Of a DNA stretch of 64,000 nt, positions 51,444-59,204 are shown one piece after another. The DNA is from JBKHXF01 sp046566145 (GTDB taxonomy: Bacteria > Actinomycetota > Nitriliruptoria > Nitriliruptorales > Nitriliruptoraceae): contig JBKHXF010000011.1 in NCBI GenBank assembly GCA_046566145.1, forward strand, positions 1 through 64,000, read 5' to 3'. Below the pieces are notes generated by a model. The model was given only the letters and a program-made list of their open reading frames with translations, was not told the DNA's origin and did not search any database. A program made the position numbers and the translations under genes. Position 1 is the first letter of the stretch. Each line of letters begins with the position of its first letter.

Positions 51444-51461
51444 GGTGCCCGGCCCCCGGCG

Positions 51462-51467
51462 TAGACT
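51462..51467 (+). promoter_or_regulatory. -10 box TAGACT of the acyl-CoA ligase operon
   Basis: Identical hexamer to the divergent 51443–51438 box, 65 nt before the GTG at 51533. Confidence 0.5.
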
Positions 51468-51532
51468 CGGGGTCGCTCCCGGCGGCGTCCGCGCCGCCGA
51501 ACCGTGCCGTCGTCGTGCCGTCCCGAGGCCCC

Positions 51533-53305
51533 GTGTCCCGCACCCGCAGCCGTCCCCCCGCCGCGCCCCCCGACCCGTCGTCGCTGCCGCGGCCGTGGGT
51601 CGCGTCGTACCCGCCGGGCGTGCCGCCGAGCTACCGCTTCCCCGACGTGCCCGTCACCCGGTTCCTCGACGACGCCGCCCGGGACTTCCCGGAGCAGGTC
51701 GCCCTCGACCACCGGGGCTGGACCTGCACGTGGGCCGAGCTGCGCGACCAGGTCGACCGGTTCGCCTCCGCGCTGCTCGACCTCGGCGTCACCGCCGGCG
51801 ACCACCTCGGGGTGGCGCTGCCCAACCTCCCGGCGTGGGTCGTCGCCTCCTTCGCGGCGTGGCGCGTCGGGGCGGTGCTCGTGCCGCTGGAGCCCGGCCT
51901 CGGGGTCGACGACCTCGTCGACGCCTGCGAGCACCTCGAGGTCCGTGTGCTGGTGTGCCTCGAGCCGCACGTGCCCACGGTCAACGCCGCCCGCACCCGC
52001 CTGCCCGGGCTCGCCCACGTCGTGGCGACCGGCGTGCAGGACTGGCTGCCGGTCCGCGGCCGGCTGCTCGCCCCGCTGGTCGGCCGTCGGGCCGGCTGGT
52101 ACCGACGCGTCCGCCCCGACGACGACGTCTGGTCGCTGACCGGCCTGGTCGAGCACGCCGGCGGCCTCGTCAAGCAGGTCCCCCTCGCGTCCGACGCGCC
52201 GGCGGCGGTGCTGCGGACCGGCGGGACCACGGGCCGCCGGCGCGCGGTCGTCCTGACCCACCGCAACCTCGTCGCCAACGCGTTCCAGGCGCGGCTGTGG
52301 GTCCCCGACGTGCAGGCGGGTCGCGAGACGCTGCTGTGCGCCCTGCCGCTGTGGCACGCCTACGGCCTGACGATGGGGATGCTCGTCGCGGTGCTCGCCG
52401 GCGCCCGTCTGGTGCTGGTCGCCCGGCCCGACGTCGACGCGGTCCTCGACGCCGTCGACCGGACCCGCCCGACCCTCCTCCCCGGCGTGCCCCGCCTGTA
52501 CGCCGCGCTGGTCGACCACCCCCACCTCGCCGACCACGACCTCTCGTCGATCCGGGCGTGCGTCTCCGGCGGGGCGCCGCTGCCCCCCGAGGTGCACCGG
52601 GCCTTCGAGGAGGCGACCGACGGGGCCCGGCTGCGCGAGGGGTACGGGCTCACCGAGTGCGCGCCGCTCACCCACGCGAACCCGATCTACGGGCGCACCA
52701 CCCCCGGCGCGATCGGGCTGCCGGTCACCGACACCGTCGCGGCGGTCGTGGACCCGACCGACCCGTCCCGGCGCTGCGAGCCCGGCGAGGTGGGGATGCT
52801 CCTCGTGCACGGGCCGCAGGTGATGGCCGGGTACTGGCGCGACCCGGAGGCGACCGCGGAGGTCCTCGTCGACGGGTGGCTCGTCACCGGCGACCTCGCC
52901 ACCCACGACGAGGACGGCGTGTTCCGCATCGTGGAGCGCGCCGGCGAGGTCCTCGACGTCGACGGCACCGAGGTGGTCCCGAGCGTGGTCGAGGCGGCGC
53001 TGCTCGCCCACCCCGGGGTGCTGGAGGCGGCGCTCGTCGGGTTGCCGGACGACGAGGGCCGCACCCGGCTGACCGCGTTCGTGGTGCTGCGCGCACGGTC
53101 CCGCGCCACCGCCGGCGAGCTCACCGAACACTGCCGGCAGCGGCTCGACGACCCGGCGGTCGTCCCGCACGAGGTCCGGGTCGTGGAGGAGCTGCCCCGC
53201 AGCGTGCTCGGCAAGGTCCTGCGCCGCGAGCTCGAGCGCCGCGAGCGGGCCCGCCTGCAGACCGTCGCCGCGGCCGCCCCCGAGGGGCGAGGAGATCCGA
53301 CGTGA
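51533..53305 (+). CDS. Long-chain acyl-CoA ligase (FadD-like)
   Basis: A 590-residue AMP-forming ligase. AAVLRTGGTTGRRRAVVLTHRNLVAN is the P-loop (motif A3), WHAYGLT, GYGLTECAPLTHANPIYGRTTPGAIGLP is A5, and VLRRELERRERA has the A10 Lys in the GKV segment (RSVLGKVLR). The adenylation and thioesterification of fatty acids are typical. GTG at 51533 with GAGG upstream; stop overlaps pabA (GTGA). Could pair with the nearby acyl-CoA dehydrogenase and reductase. Confidence 0.88.
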   Translation: MSRTRSRPPAAPPDPSSLPRPWVASYPPGVPPSYRFPDVPVTRFLDDAARDFPEQVALDHRGWTCTWAELRDQVDRFASALLDLGVTAGDHLGVALPNLPAWVVASFAAWRVGAVLVPLEPGLGVDDLVDACEHLEVRVLVCLEPHVPTVNAARTRLPGLAHVVATGVQDWLPVRGRLLAPLVGRRAGWYRRVRPDDDVWSLTGLVEHAGGLVKQVPLASDAPAAVLRTGGTTGRRRAVVLTHRNLVANAFQARLWVPDVQAGRETLLCALPLWHAYGLTMGMLVAVLAGARLVLVARPDVDAVLDAVDRTRPTLLPGVPRLYAALVDHPHLADHDLSSIRACVSGGAPLPPEVHRAFEEATDGARLREGYGLTECAPLTHANPIYGRTTPGAIGLPVTDTVAAVVDPTDPSRRCEPGEVGMLLVHGPQVMAGYWRDPEATAEVLVDGWLVTGDLATHDEDGVFRIVERAGEVLDVDGTEVVPSVVEAALLAHPGVLEAALVGLPDDEGRTRLTAFVVLRARSRATAGELTEHCRQRLDDPAVVPHEVRVVEELPRSVLGKVLRRELERRERARLQTVAAAAPEGRGDPT

Positions 53306-53889
53306 CCCGCATCCTCATCGTCGACAACTACGACTCGTTCACCTACAACATCGCGCAGGAGCTCGGCGAGCTCGGCGCCGACGTCGAGGTGGTCCGCAAC
53401 GACGCCTTCACGGTCGACGAGCTGCTGGCCGACCTGCCCGCGGGGGTCGTGATCTCGCCCGGGCCGGGCGACCCGTCCGACGCGGGGCTGTCGAACGACG
53501 TCATCCGCGCCGTCGCCGGGGTGCGGCCGCTGCTCGGGGTGTGCCTCGGCCACCAGTGCATCGGCGAGGTCTACGGCGGCCGCATCGTGCGCGCCCCGGA
53601 GCTGGTGCACGGCAAGACGTCGCCGATCCACCACGACGGGGTGGGCGTCTTCGCGGGCCTGCCCGACCCCTTCGACGCGACCCGCTACCACTCGCTGGTG
53701 GTCGAGGAGGCGTCGTTCCCGGACGTCCTCGAGGTGACCGCCCGCACGGCCGACGGGCTCATCATGGGCCTGCGCCACCGGGAGCTCGACGTCGAGGGGG
53801 TGCAGTTCCACCCGGAGTCGGTGCTGACCCGGCACGGGATGGACCTGCTCGGGAACTTCCTGCGCCGCTGCGTCCCCGTCCCGGCCTGA
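53302..53889 (+). CDS. pabA: Aminodeoxychorismate/anthranilate synthase component II
   Basis: A 195-residue class I glutamine amidotransferase: VDNYDSFTYNIAQELGELG, SPGPGDPSDAG, catalytic Cys81 in LLGVCLGHQCIGE, and catalytic His/Glu in VQFHPESVLT. Supplies ammonia to chorismate for p-aminobenzoate or anthranilate. The actinobacterial position downstream of crgA matches M. tuberculosis Rv0013. No partner synthase in the window. Confidence 0.93.
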   Translation: MTRILIVDNYDSFTYNIAQELGELGADVEVVRNDAFTVDELLADLPAGVVISPGPGDPSDAGLSNDVIRAVAGVRPLLGVCLGHQCIGEVYGGRIVRAPELVHGKTSPIHHDGVGVFAGLPDPFDATRYHSLVVEEASFPDVLEVTARTADGLIMGLRHRELDVEGVQFHPESVLTRHGMDLLGNFLRRCVPVPA

Positions 53890-53907
53890 CGGCCGACCCC
53901 CCGGGGC

Positions 53908-54882
53908 TCAGGCGGCCGAGAGCGCGTCGATGGCGTCGGCCAGCGTCGCCACGCCGATGACGCGCAGCCCCGCCGGCGCGGCCGCCTGGGCGGCCTCGAG
54001 CTGGGCGGCCGGCACGAGCAGGATGTCGGCGCCGGCGGTCTCGGCGGCGGCGACCTTCTCGACGACGCCGCCGATCGGGCCGACGTTGCCGTCCGCGTCG
54101 ATGGTCCCGGTCCCGGCGACGTGCCGACCGGCGGCCAGGTCGACCTCCGACAGCAGGTCGAAGACGGTCAGCGCGATCATCATCCCGGCGGAGGGGCCGC
54201 CGATGGTCGTGTCGGCGAGCTCGGCCTCGAACGGCAGCTCGACGTCGTTCGCGGTGGTCTCGAGCACGATGCCGAGCCCCGCCCGGTCGAGCTGCGGGAT
54301 GCGCTGCGCGGTGACGGTCACGTCGAGCTGCTCGCCGCCGCGGTCGACGACGAGCTCGACCCGGTCGCCGGGGGAGAGCATCGACAGCGTGGCGATGAGC
54401 TCGTCGGCGTCGAAGACGGCCGTGCCGTCGGCCTCGAGGACGAGGTCGCCGGGCTCGAGCCGGCCGGACGCCGGTCCGCCCGACAGGACGTTGAGCACGA
54501 TCGGGCGGGTCTGCAGGCGCACGTCGAGCCCGGCGTGGGAGGCCCCGACGGCCACGGCGGTGCGGAACGCCCGGCCGAACTGCTGCTGCTGGAGGCGGAA
54601 GTAGTCCTCCTCGTCCACGTCGTCCGGGATCACGGCCTGGCGCAGCTGCAGCTCCCGGTCGGGGGAGAGCAGCGCCTGCACGGTCCCGACGAGCGACGGC
54701 TGCAGGAGTCGGATGGTCAGCAGGTCGTAGGTGCCCGACAGCTCGGTCGTCTCGGTGTCGATCGTGACGAGCTCGGCCACGTCGTCGGCGCCGCCCGGGG
54801 CGAACGCGACCAGCGGCATCGGGACCAGCAGCGCGGCCAGCAGCACGATGCCCGCCGAGACCAGGTGGAAGGCGGCGCGCAT
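53908..54882 (-). CDS. Membrane-anchored PDZ–Lon-type protease (YlbL family)
   Basis: A 324-residue protein: signal-anchor MRAAFHLVSAGIVLLAALLVPMPLVAFAPGG, PDZ domain near residues ~125–190 (VLSGGPASGRLEPGDLVLEADG) and a Lon_C domain with the Ser231–Lys276 dyad: IGGPSAGMMIALTVFD and GPIGGVVEKVAAAETAGAD. Family members degrade or process membrane substrates; B. subtilis YlbL is a known relative. ATG at 54882 overlaps the upstream protease gene's stop (TGATG), so both proteases are coupled. Confidence 0.9.
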   Translation of the reverse strand: MRAAFHLVSAGIVLLAALLVPMPLVAFAPGGADDVAELVTIDTETTELSGTYDLLTIRLLQPSLVGTVQALLSPDRELQLRQAVIPDDVDEEDYFRLQQQQFGRAFRTAVAVGASHAGLDVRLQTRPIVLNVLSGGPASGRLEPGDLVLEADGTAVFDADELIATLSMLSPGDRVELVVDRGGEQLDVTVTAQRIPQLDRAGLGIVLETTANDVELPFEAELADTTIGGPSAGMMIALTVFDLLSEVDLAAGRHVAGTGTIDADGNVGPIGGVVEKVAAAETAGADILLVPAAQLEAAQAAAPAGLRVIGVATLADAIDALSAA

Positions 54883-56171
54883 CAGCGGTCCTCGTCCCCG
54901 GCCGCACCGGAGATCGGCACGGTCGGGTCGGCGGTGCGGGTGCCCGGCGCCGGCGGTGGCAGGCTGCCGGCCGGGGGTGGCGGCGGGCCGCCGGCGCGCC
55001 CACGTCCGGTGCGCTGGGTGCGACGCGCGAGCTGGTGCAGCCGCTCGAGGGCGTCGAACACCTGCCGCTGGCCGAGGACGGTGCGCACCCGGTCGTCCTC
55101 GCCGACGACGGCCACCACGCCGGCACCGCCCTGGACGAGCCGGAGCAGCTCCAGCACCTCGGTGTCGAGGCGCACGGTGGGCAGGTCGTCGACCGGCACC
55201 ATCACGTCGCCGGCGAACCGGACCGCCCGGTCGTGCGGGTCCATGCGTCGGACGTCCTCGAGGCGGAGGGCGCCGAGCACGTCGGCGCCGGCGAGGTCGG
55301 CGTCCGGGTGCACCGAGGCGTCGACGACCGGGAAGGCCGCGAAGCCGGGGGCGGCGGCCATGGCGTCGGCGGCCGCGTCGAGCGCACGGTCCTTCGGGAT
55401 GCGGGGGGCGGGGACGACGACCAGCGCGGCGACGGTGCGACCGCCGAGCAGGCCGCTCACCTGCGAGTGGGCGAGCTCGGCCCGGGCGGCGCGCAGGATG
55501 TACCAGCCGATGAAGGACAGCCACAGCGCCGACAGCAGGGCGCCCGGGCGGGTGGTGATCGTCCAGAACGCGTAGAGCAGGATCAGCCCGGCGACGCCGG
55601 CGCCGGCGTGGGCGGCGATACGGATGGCCTTCTGGCGGTCCTTGGTGATCGCCCAGGCGATGGCCCGCAGCACCCGGCCGCCGTCGAGCGGTGCGCCGGG
55701 GATGATGTTGAACACGGCCAGCGCGACGTTGAGCCAGCCCAGCACGCCGGCGACCTCGCCGACGGGTGCGGGGGCCCCGAACGCGTCACCGAGCGCCGCG
55801 ACGAGCCCGAACAGCGCCCCGAGCACGAGCGACACCCACGGGCCGATGGCGGCGATCGCGAACTCGTCGCGCGGCCGCTCCGGCTCGGCGTGCATCTCGG
55901 TGACGCCGCCGAACAGGAACAGCGTGATGCCGCCGACCTCGGCGTCGCGGTGCTGCCCCTCCAGCGCGTGCGCGGCCTCGTGGGCCAGCACCGACGCGAA
56001 GAACAGCAGCGCGGCGACCACGGCCATGACGAGCGCGACGGCGGTGGGCTGCCCGGCGGAGAAGCGCAGCTGGAACGACCACACCACGAGCAGCGCGATG
56101 AGGATCCACGACGGGTCGACGCGGACGTCGATGCCGCGGATGCTGAGGATGCGGATGGCTCTGGGGAACAT
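54882..56171 (-). CDS. Site-2-type zinc metalloprotease (M50) with CBS-like tail
   Basis: A 429-residue intramembrane protease. The first TM region has the HExxH motif in VLAHEAAHALEGQHRD (His64, Glu65, His68); the third-ligand motif is FNIIPGAPLDGGRVL (Asp164). Several TM helices follow. Residues ~280–370 resemble CBS domains (DALDAAADAMAA…VRFAGDVMVPVDDLPTVRLDTEVLELLRLV). The Pro-rich tail GRAGGPPPPPAGS is disordered. Candidate site-2 role cleaving anti-sigma factors; partner PDZ-Lon gene overlaps. TACCGT lies 9 nt upstream of the ATG. Confidence 0.9.
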   Translation of the reverse strand: MFPRAIRILSIRGIDVRVDPSWILIALLVVWSFQLRFSAGQPTAVALVMAVVAALLFFASVLAHEAAHALEGQHRDAEVGGITLFLFGGVTEMHAEPERPRDEFAIAAIGPWVSLVLGALFGLVAALGDAFGAPAPVGEVAGVLGWLNVALAVFNIIPGAPLDGGRVLRAIAWAITKDRQKAIRIAAHAGAGVAGLILLYAFWTITTRPGALLSALWLSFIGWYILRAARAELAHSQVSGLLGGRTVAALVVVPAPRIPKDRALDAAADAMAAAPGFAAFPVVDASVHPDADLAGADVLGALRLEDVRRMDPHDRAVRFAGDVMVPVDDLPTVRLDTEVLELLRLVQGGAGVVAVVGEDDRVRTVLGQRQVFDALERLHQLARRTQRTGRGRAGGPPPPPAGSLPPPAPGTRTADPTVPISGAAGDEDR

Positions 56172-56329
56172 GGGCTCGTGACGGTACGCCAGCCGGACCG
56201 GCCGGTCGGCCCCATGCCGGGTCGCGACCTGCTAGAGAACGGCGGGAAGGGAGCGTGTCACCGAACGTTCGTACCGGTCGGGTGGCCGGCAGGGTGGACG
56301 GTCGGCCGGTGCGCTCTGCGGGACCTCGT

Positions 56330-56335
56330 TAAGGT
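56330..56335 (+). promoter_or_regulatory. -10 box TAAGGT, leaderless baeRF gene
   Basis: TAAGGT followed by 6 nt and ATG at 56342; no Shine-Dalgarno. Confidence 0.5.
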
Positions 56336-56341
56336 GGACGC

Positions 56342-57511
56342 ATGATCGACGAGACGCTGCTCCAGTCCCTGACCGACTTCACCGACGACGAGGGCGTGCT
56401 GTCCTTCTACGTCGGTGTCACCCCCGCCCAGGCCGCCGACCCGCGCCCCACGACACCGCTCGAGGTGCGCGCCGGGATCGACGACCTGCGGGCCTCCCTC
56501 GACGGTGACGGCCGCGCCGCGGTCCAGCGCCGGCTCGAGGAGCTCAACGGCGACCTCGAGGAGCTGACCGACCCGAAGTCCTCGGGTCGCGGCCGCGCCC
56601 TGTTCGTGGGCGTGTCCTCGGGTCGCACCGAGCAGGTGCACCTGCAGATGCCGTTCCGGACCCGGGTGCTGTTCGACGAGCGCCCCTACGTCCGGCCGCT
56701 CGTGGCCGCCTACGACGAGGGCCGCCCCGCCGGCATCGCCGTCGTGCACGCCAAGGGCGCCCGGCTGCTCGAGTGGGGCTTCGGCGAGGCCACCGAGGTG
56801 TTCACCCGCGACTTCGAGCTCACCGACGCGCAGACCGCGGACGTCAAGTCCGGTCCGTCGCCGAACAACCCGAACCTGCCCGGCGGCGGGAACGTGAACA
56901 AGGAGCGCTACGAGGACCGCATCGACGAGAACCGCCACCGGTTCCTGAAGTCGTTCCTCGACGAGCTCGTGACGACCGCCGACGAGCACGGCTGGGACCG
57001 CCTGGTCGTCGCCGGGGCCCCCAAGCTCCGCGACGACGTCGTCGCGACCCTCCAGCGCGACCACGGCAGGCAGGCGCTGCTCGCCGAGCACGCGTGGGAG
57101 CAGACGCCGCCCCACGAGGTGGCCACCCAGGTGTGGGACACCCTGCGCGCCGCGTCCGCGGACCGGGCGATCGAGCTGGTGGAGCGCTGCATCGACCGGG
57201 CCAAGTCCGGCGGGGCCGGTGCCCTCGGGGACCGCGACGTGTGCGCGGCCGCCAACGAGGGGCGCATCTCCCACCTGCTGTTCCAGACCGACCTGAGCCT
57301 CGAGGGGTTCCGCTCGGAGGCCGGGACGCTGCACGTCTCCGACGACGGCGCCATGGGCGAGTCCGACGTGGCGATGCACCCCGAGCCGCTGCTGGTCGAC
57401 CGGCTGGTGCAGCAGGTCATCGCGACCGGCGGGAAGGTGACGCCGGTCGGGGAGACCGCCGGGGGGATGCTCGGCGCCGAGGGCGCGATCGGCGCGCTGC
57501 TGCGCTGGTGA
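56342..57511 (+). CDS. Bacterial eRF1-like (baeRF) family protein
   Basis: A 389-residue protein with a three-part layout of the archaeo-eukaryotic release-factor-like group: N-terminal domain (VLSFYVGVTPAQAADPR), a middle domain with RPYVRPLVAAYDEGRPAGIAVVHAKGARLLEWGFGEATEV and a C-terminal L7Ae-like domain (DRLVVAGAPKLRDDVVATL…VAATQV…GGKVTPVGETAGGMLGAEGAIGALLRW). No GGQ is evident; NPNLPGGGNVNKERYEDRIDENRHRF stands in that region. Such proteins may act at stalled ribosomes. Followed at once by the TPR-like gene. Confidence 0.75.
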   Translation: MIDETLLQSLTDFTDDEGVLSFYVGVTPAQAADPRPTTPLEVRAGIDDLRASLDGDGRAAVQRRLEELNGDLEELTDPKSSGRGRALFVGVSSGRTEQVHLQMPFRTRVLFDERPYVRPLVAAYDEGRPAGIAVVHAKGARLLEWGFGEATEVFTRDFELTDAQTADVKSGPSPNNPNLPGGGNVNKERYEDRIDENRHRFLKSFLDELVTTADEHGWDRLVVAGAPKLRDDVVATLQRDHGRQALLAEHAWEQTPPHEVATQVWDTLRAASADRAIELVERCIDRAKSGGAGALGDRDVCAAANEGRISHLLFQTDLSLEGFRSEAGTLHVSDDGAMGESDVAMHPEPLLVDRLVQQVIATGGKVTPVGETAGGMLGAEGAIGALLRW

Positions 57512-58164
57512 GTCGATCGGCCCCCGACGTGGACCTCGACCCACGACGTGACCCCCAGGCCGTCCGGGCGGCGGTGGACGCCGCCGCCCGGCTGGTCGAC
57601 GAGGGCGAGCTCGACGCGGCCCTCGCCGCCTACGACCGGGTGCTCGACGCGCTCGCCGACCTGCCGCCGGTCCCCGACGACCCGGTCCTGCGGGAGTCGC
57701 GGTTCGCGGCGCGCTTCGAGCGGGCCGGCCTGCTCGTTGCGACCGGCGAGCTCGCCGCCGCCGCGGACGGGTTCGCCGCCGCCGGCGCGGGCCTCGACCC
57801 GGCCGACCCCGACCAGCACCACGAGCGGGCGATGGCCGGGCTGAACGAGGGGGTCGCACGCGGCATGGCGGGCGACGCCGCCGGCGCCGTCGCGGCCTAC
57901 CGCCGGGCGCTGGACGACCTGCCCGACGACCCGGGCCGGCTCGACGTCCCGACGCTCGAGCAGAGCGTGATGCTGCGCGTGAACCTGGCCGACGCCCACC
58001 TCGATGCGGGCGACGTGGAGGCCGCCGGCGCGGCCGCCGGCGCGGTCCTGCGCCTGCTCGACACGGTCGGCGCGTCGCTCGGCGAGGACGTCGCCGCCGA
58101 GCAGCGCGCGCTCGCGCACGCCGTGGCCGACGAGGCCCACCGCCGGCGCCACCGCGCGAGCTGA
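57508..58164 (+). CDS. TPR-like protein
   Basis: A 218-residue helical protein with repeats of about 34 residues: ARLVDEGELDAALAAYDRVLDALADLP, RAGLLVATGELAAAADGFAAAGAGLDP, GVARGMAGDAAGAVAAYRRALDDLPDD, ADAHLDAGDVEAAGAAAGAVLRLLD. Ala/Gly at TPR positions 8 and 20 suggest protein binding. GTG overlaps the baeRF stop (GTGA), so it probably partners with it. Confidence 0.7.
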   Translation: MSRSAPDVDLDPRRDPQAVRAAVDAAARLVDEGELDAALAAYDRVLDALADLPPVPDDPVLRESRFAARFERAGLLVATGELAAAADGFAAAGAGLDPADPDQHHERAMAGLNEGVARGMAGDAAGAVAAYRRALDDLPDDPGRLDVPTLEQSVMLRVNLADAHLDAGDVEAAGAAAGAVLRLLDTVGASLGEDVAAEQRALAHAVADEAHRRRHRAS

Positions 58165-58173
58165 GCCGTCCCG

Positions 58174-59076
58174 TCAGGCGCGCGCGGCGTGCGCGGCGGC
58201 GACCAGCCGGCGCAGCGCGCCGGCGGTGTCGGCGGGGGCCTCCAGCGGCGGCACGTGGCCGACGCCCTCCATCCGCACGTGCTCCCACGTGGGGTGCCGC
58301 GCGACGGTGTCCGCGATCGACGACGCGGGGATGATCGGGTCGCGCGCCCCCTCGAGGACCTGCACCGGGCCGCGGATCGCGTCGGCCGCGTCGTGGTAGG
58401 CGCCGCGGCGCACGAGCCACGCCCACAGGCTCCGCGCGGCCGACGTCCACCCGCGCACCTGGTCGTCCCGGGTCCGGGCTGCGGCGACCACGACCATCTC
58501 CTCGACCGCCTCGTCCGGGAGGCGACCGAGGTTCGCCGGGTCGACGCAGAGGCGCAGCAGCGCGTCGACGCGCTCGCGCGGCGGCTGCGAGGCGCGGTGC
58601 AGCCCGGTCGCCGCGCCGACGCCGGGGGTCCACAGCGCGAGCAGCGCGGGGAGCATCGAGGGGTCCAGTCGACCGCCGCCGGCGCGCGGGACCGCCGGCG
58701 CGACGAGCGACACGCCGGACACGAGGTCGGGGTGGCGGGCGCCGGCGAGGGTCACGACGACGCCGCCCATCGAGTTGCCGGCGACGACGGCGGGGCCGGC
58801 GTCCTCCGCCTCGACGACGCGCGCGACCACGTCGGCGAAGGAGGTCATCGAGGAGCGGCGGCCGGCGAGGGTGGTGCGGCCGAAGCCGGGGAGGTCGGGC
58901 ACGACGACGCGGTGGTCGCGGGCCAGGTCGGCGGCGACGGTGACCCAGTTCGCGGCGGAGCCGTCGAGCCCGTGGACGAGGACGACGAGCGGGCCCTCGG
59001 TGCCGGCGCGCAGCAGGTGCAGCTCGCCGCCGTCGACGGTGAGGTGGTCGTGGGCGAGGCCGTCGGGCAGGGGCAC
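58174..59076 (-). CDS. Alpha/beta hydrolase
   Basis: A 300-residue alpha/beta hydrolase: LVVLVHGLDGSAANW oxyanion loop, DLPGFGRTTLAGRRSSM, nucleophile elbow VVAGNSMGGVVVTLAG (Ser), acid around GARDPIIPASS, and His in GVGHVPPLEAP. The GTG at 59076 has GGAG upstream; a longer frame upstream is unsupported. Substrate not inferable. Confidence 0.87.
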   Translation of the reverse strand: MPLPDGLAHDHLTVDGGELHLLRAGTEGPLVVLVHGLDGSAANWVTVAADLARDHRVVVPDLPGFGRTTLAGRRSSMTSFADVVARVVEAEDAGPAVVAGNSMGGVVVTLAGARHPDLVSGVSLVAPAVPRAGGGRLDPSMLPALLALWTPGVGAATGLHRASQPPRERVDALLRLCVDPANLGRLPDEAVEEMVVVAAARTRDDQVRGWTSAARSLWAWLVRRGAYHDAADAIRGPVQVLEGARDPIIPASSIADTVARHPTWEHVRMEGVGHVPPLEAPADTAGALRRLVAAAHAARA

Positions 59077-59204
59077 GGCGGGGCTCCGGGGTGGTGCCGG
59101 CACGGCCGGCGGGTGGGGCACGGGGACGAGGGACGTTCGGAGCCCCGACCTGCCGTGTTGCCCGTCCGGTGCGCCGCCCGGACGGTGTCCGGCCGGGCGC
59201 CGGG

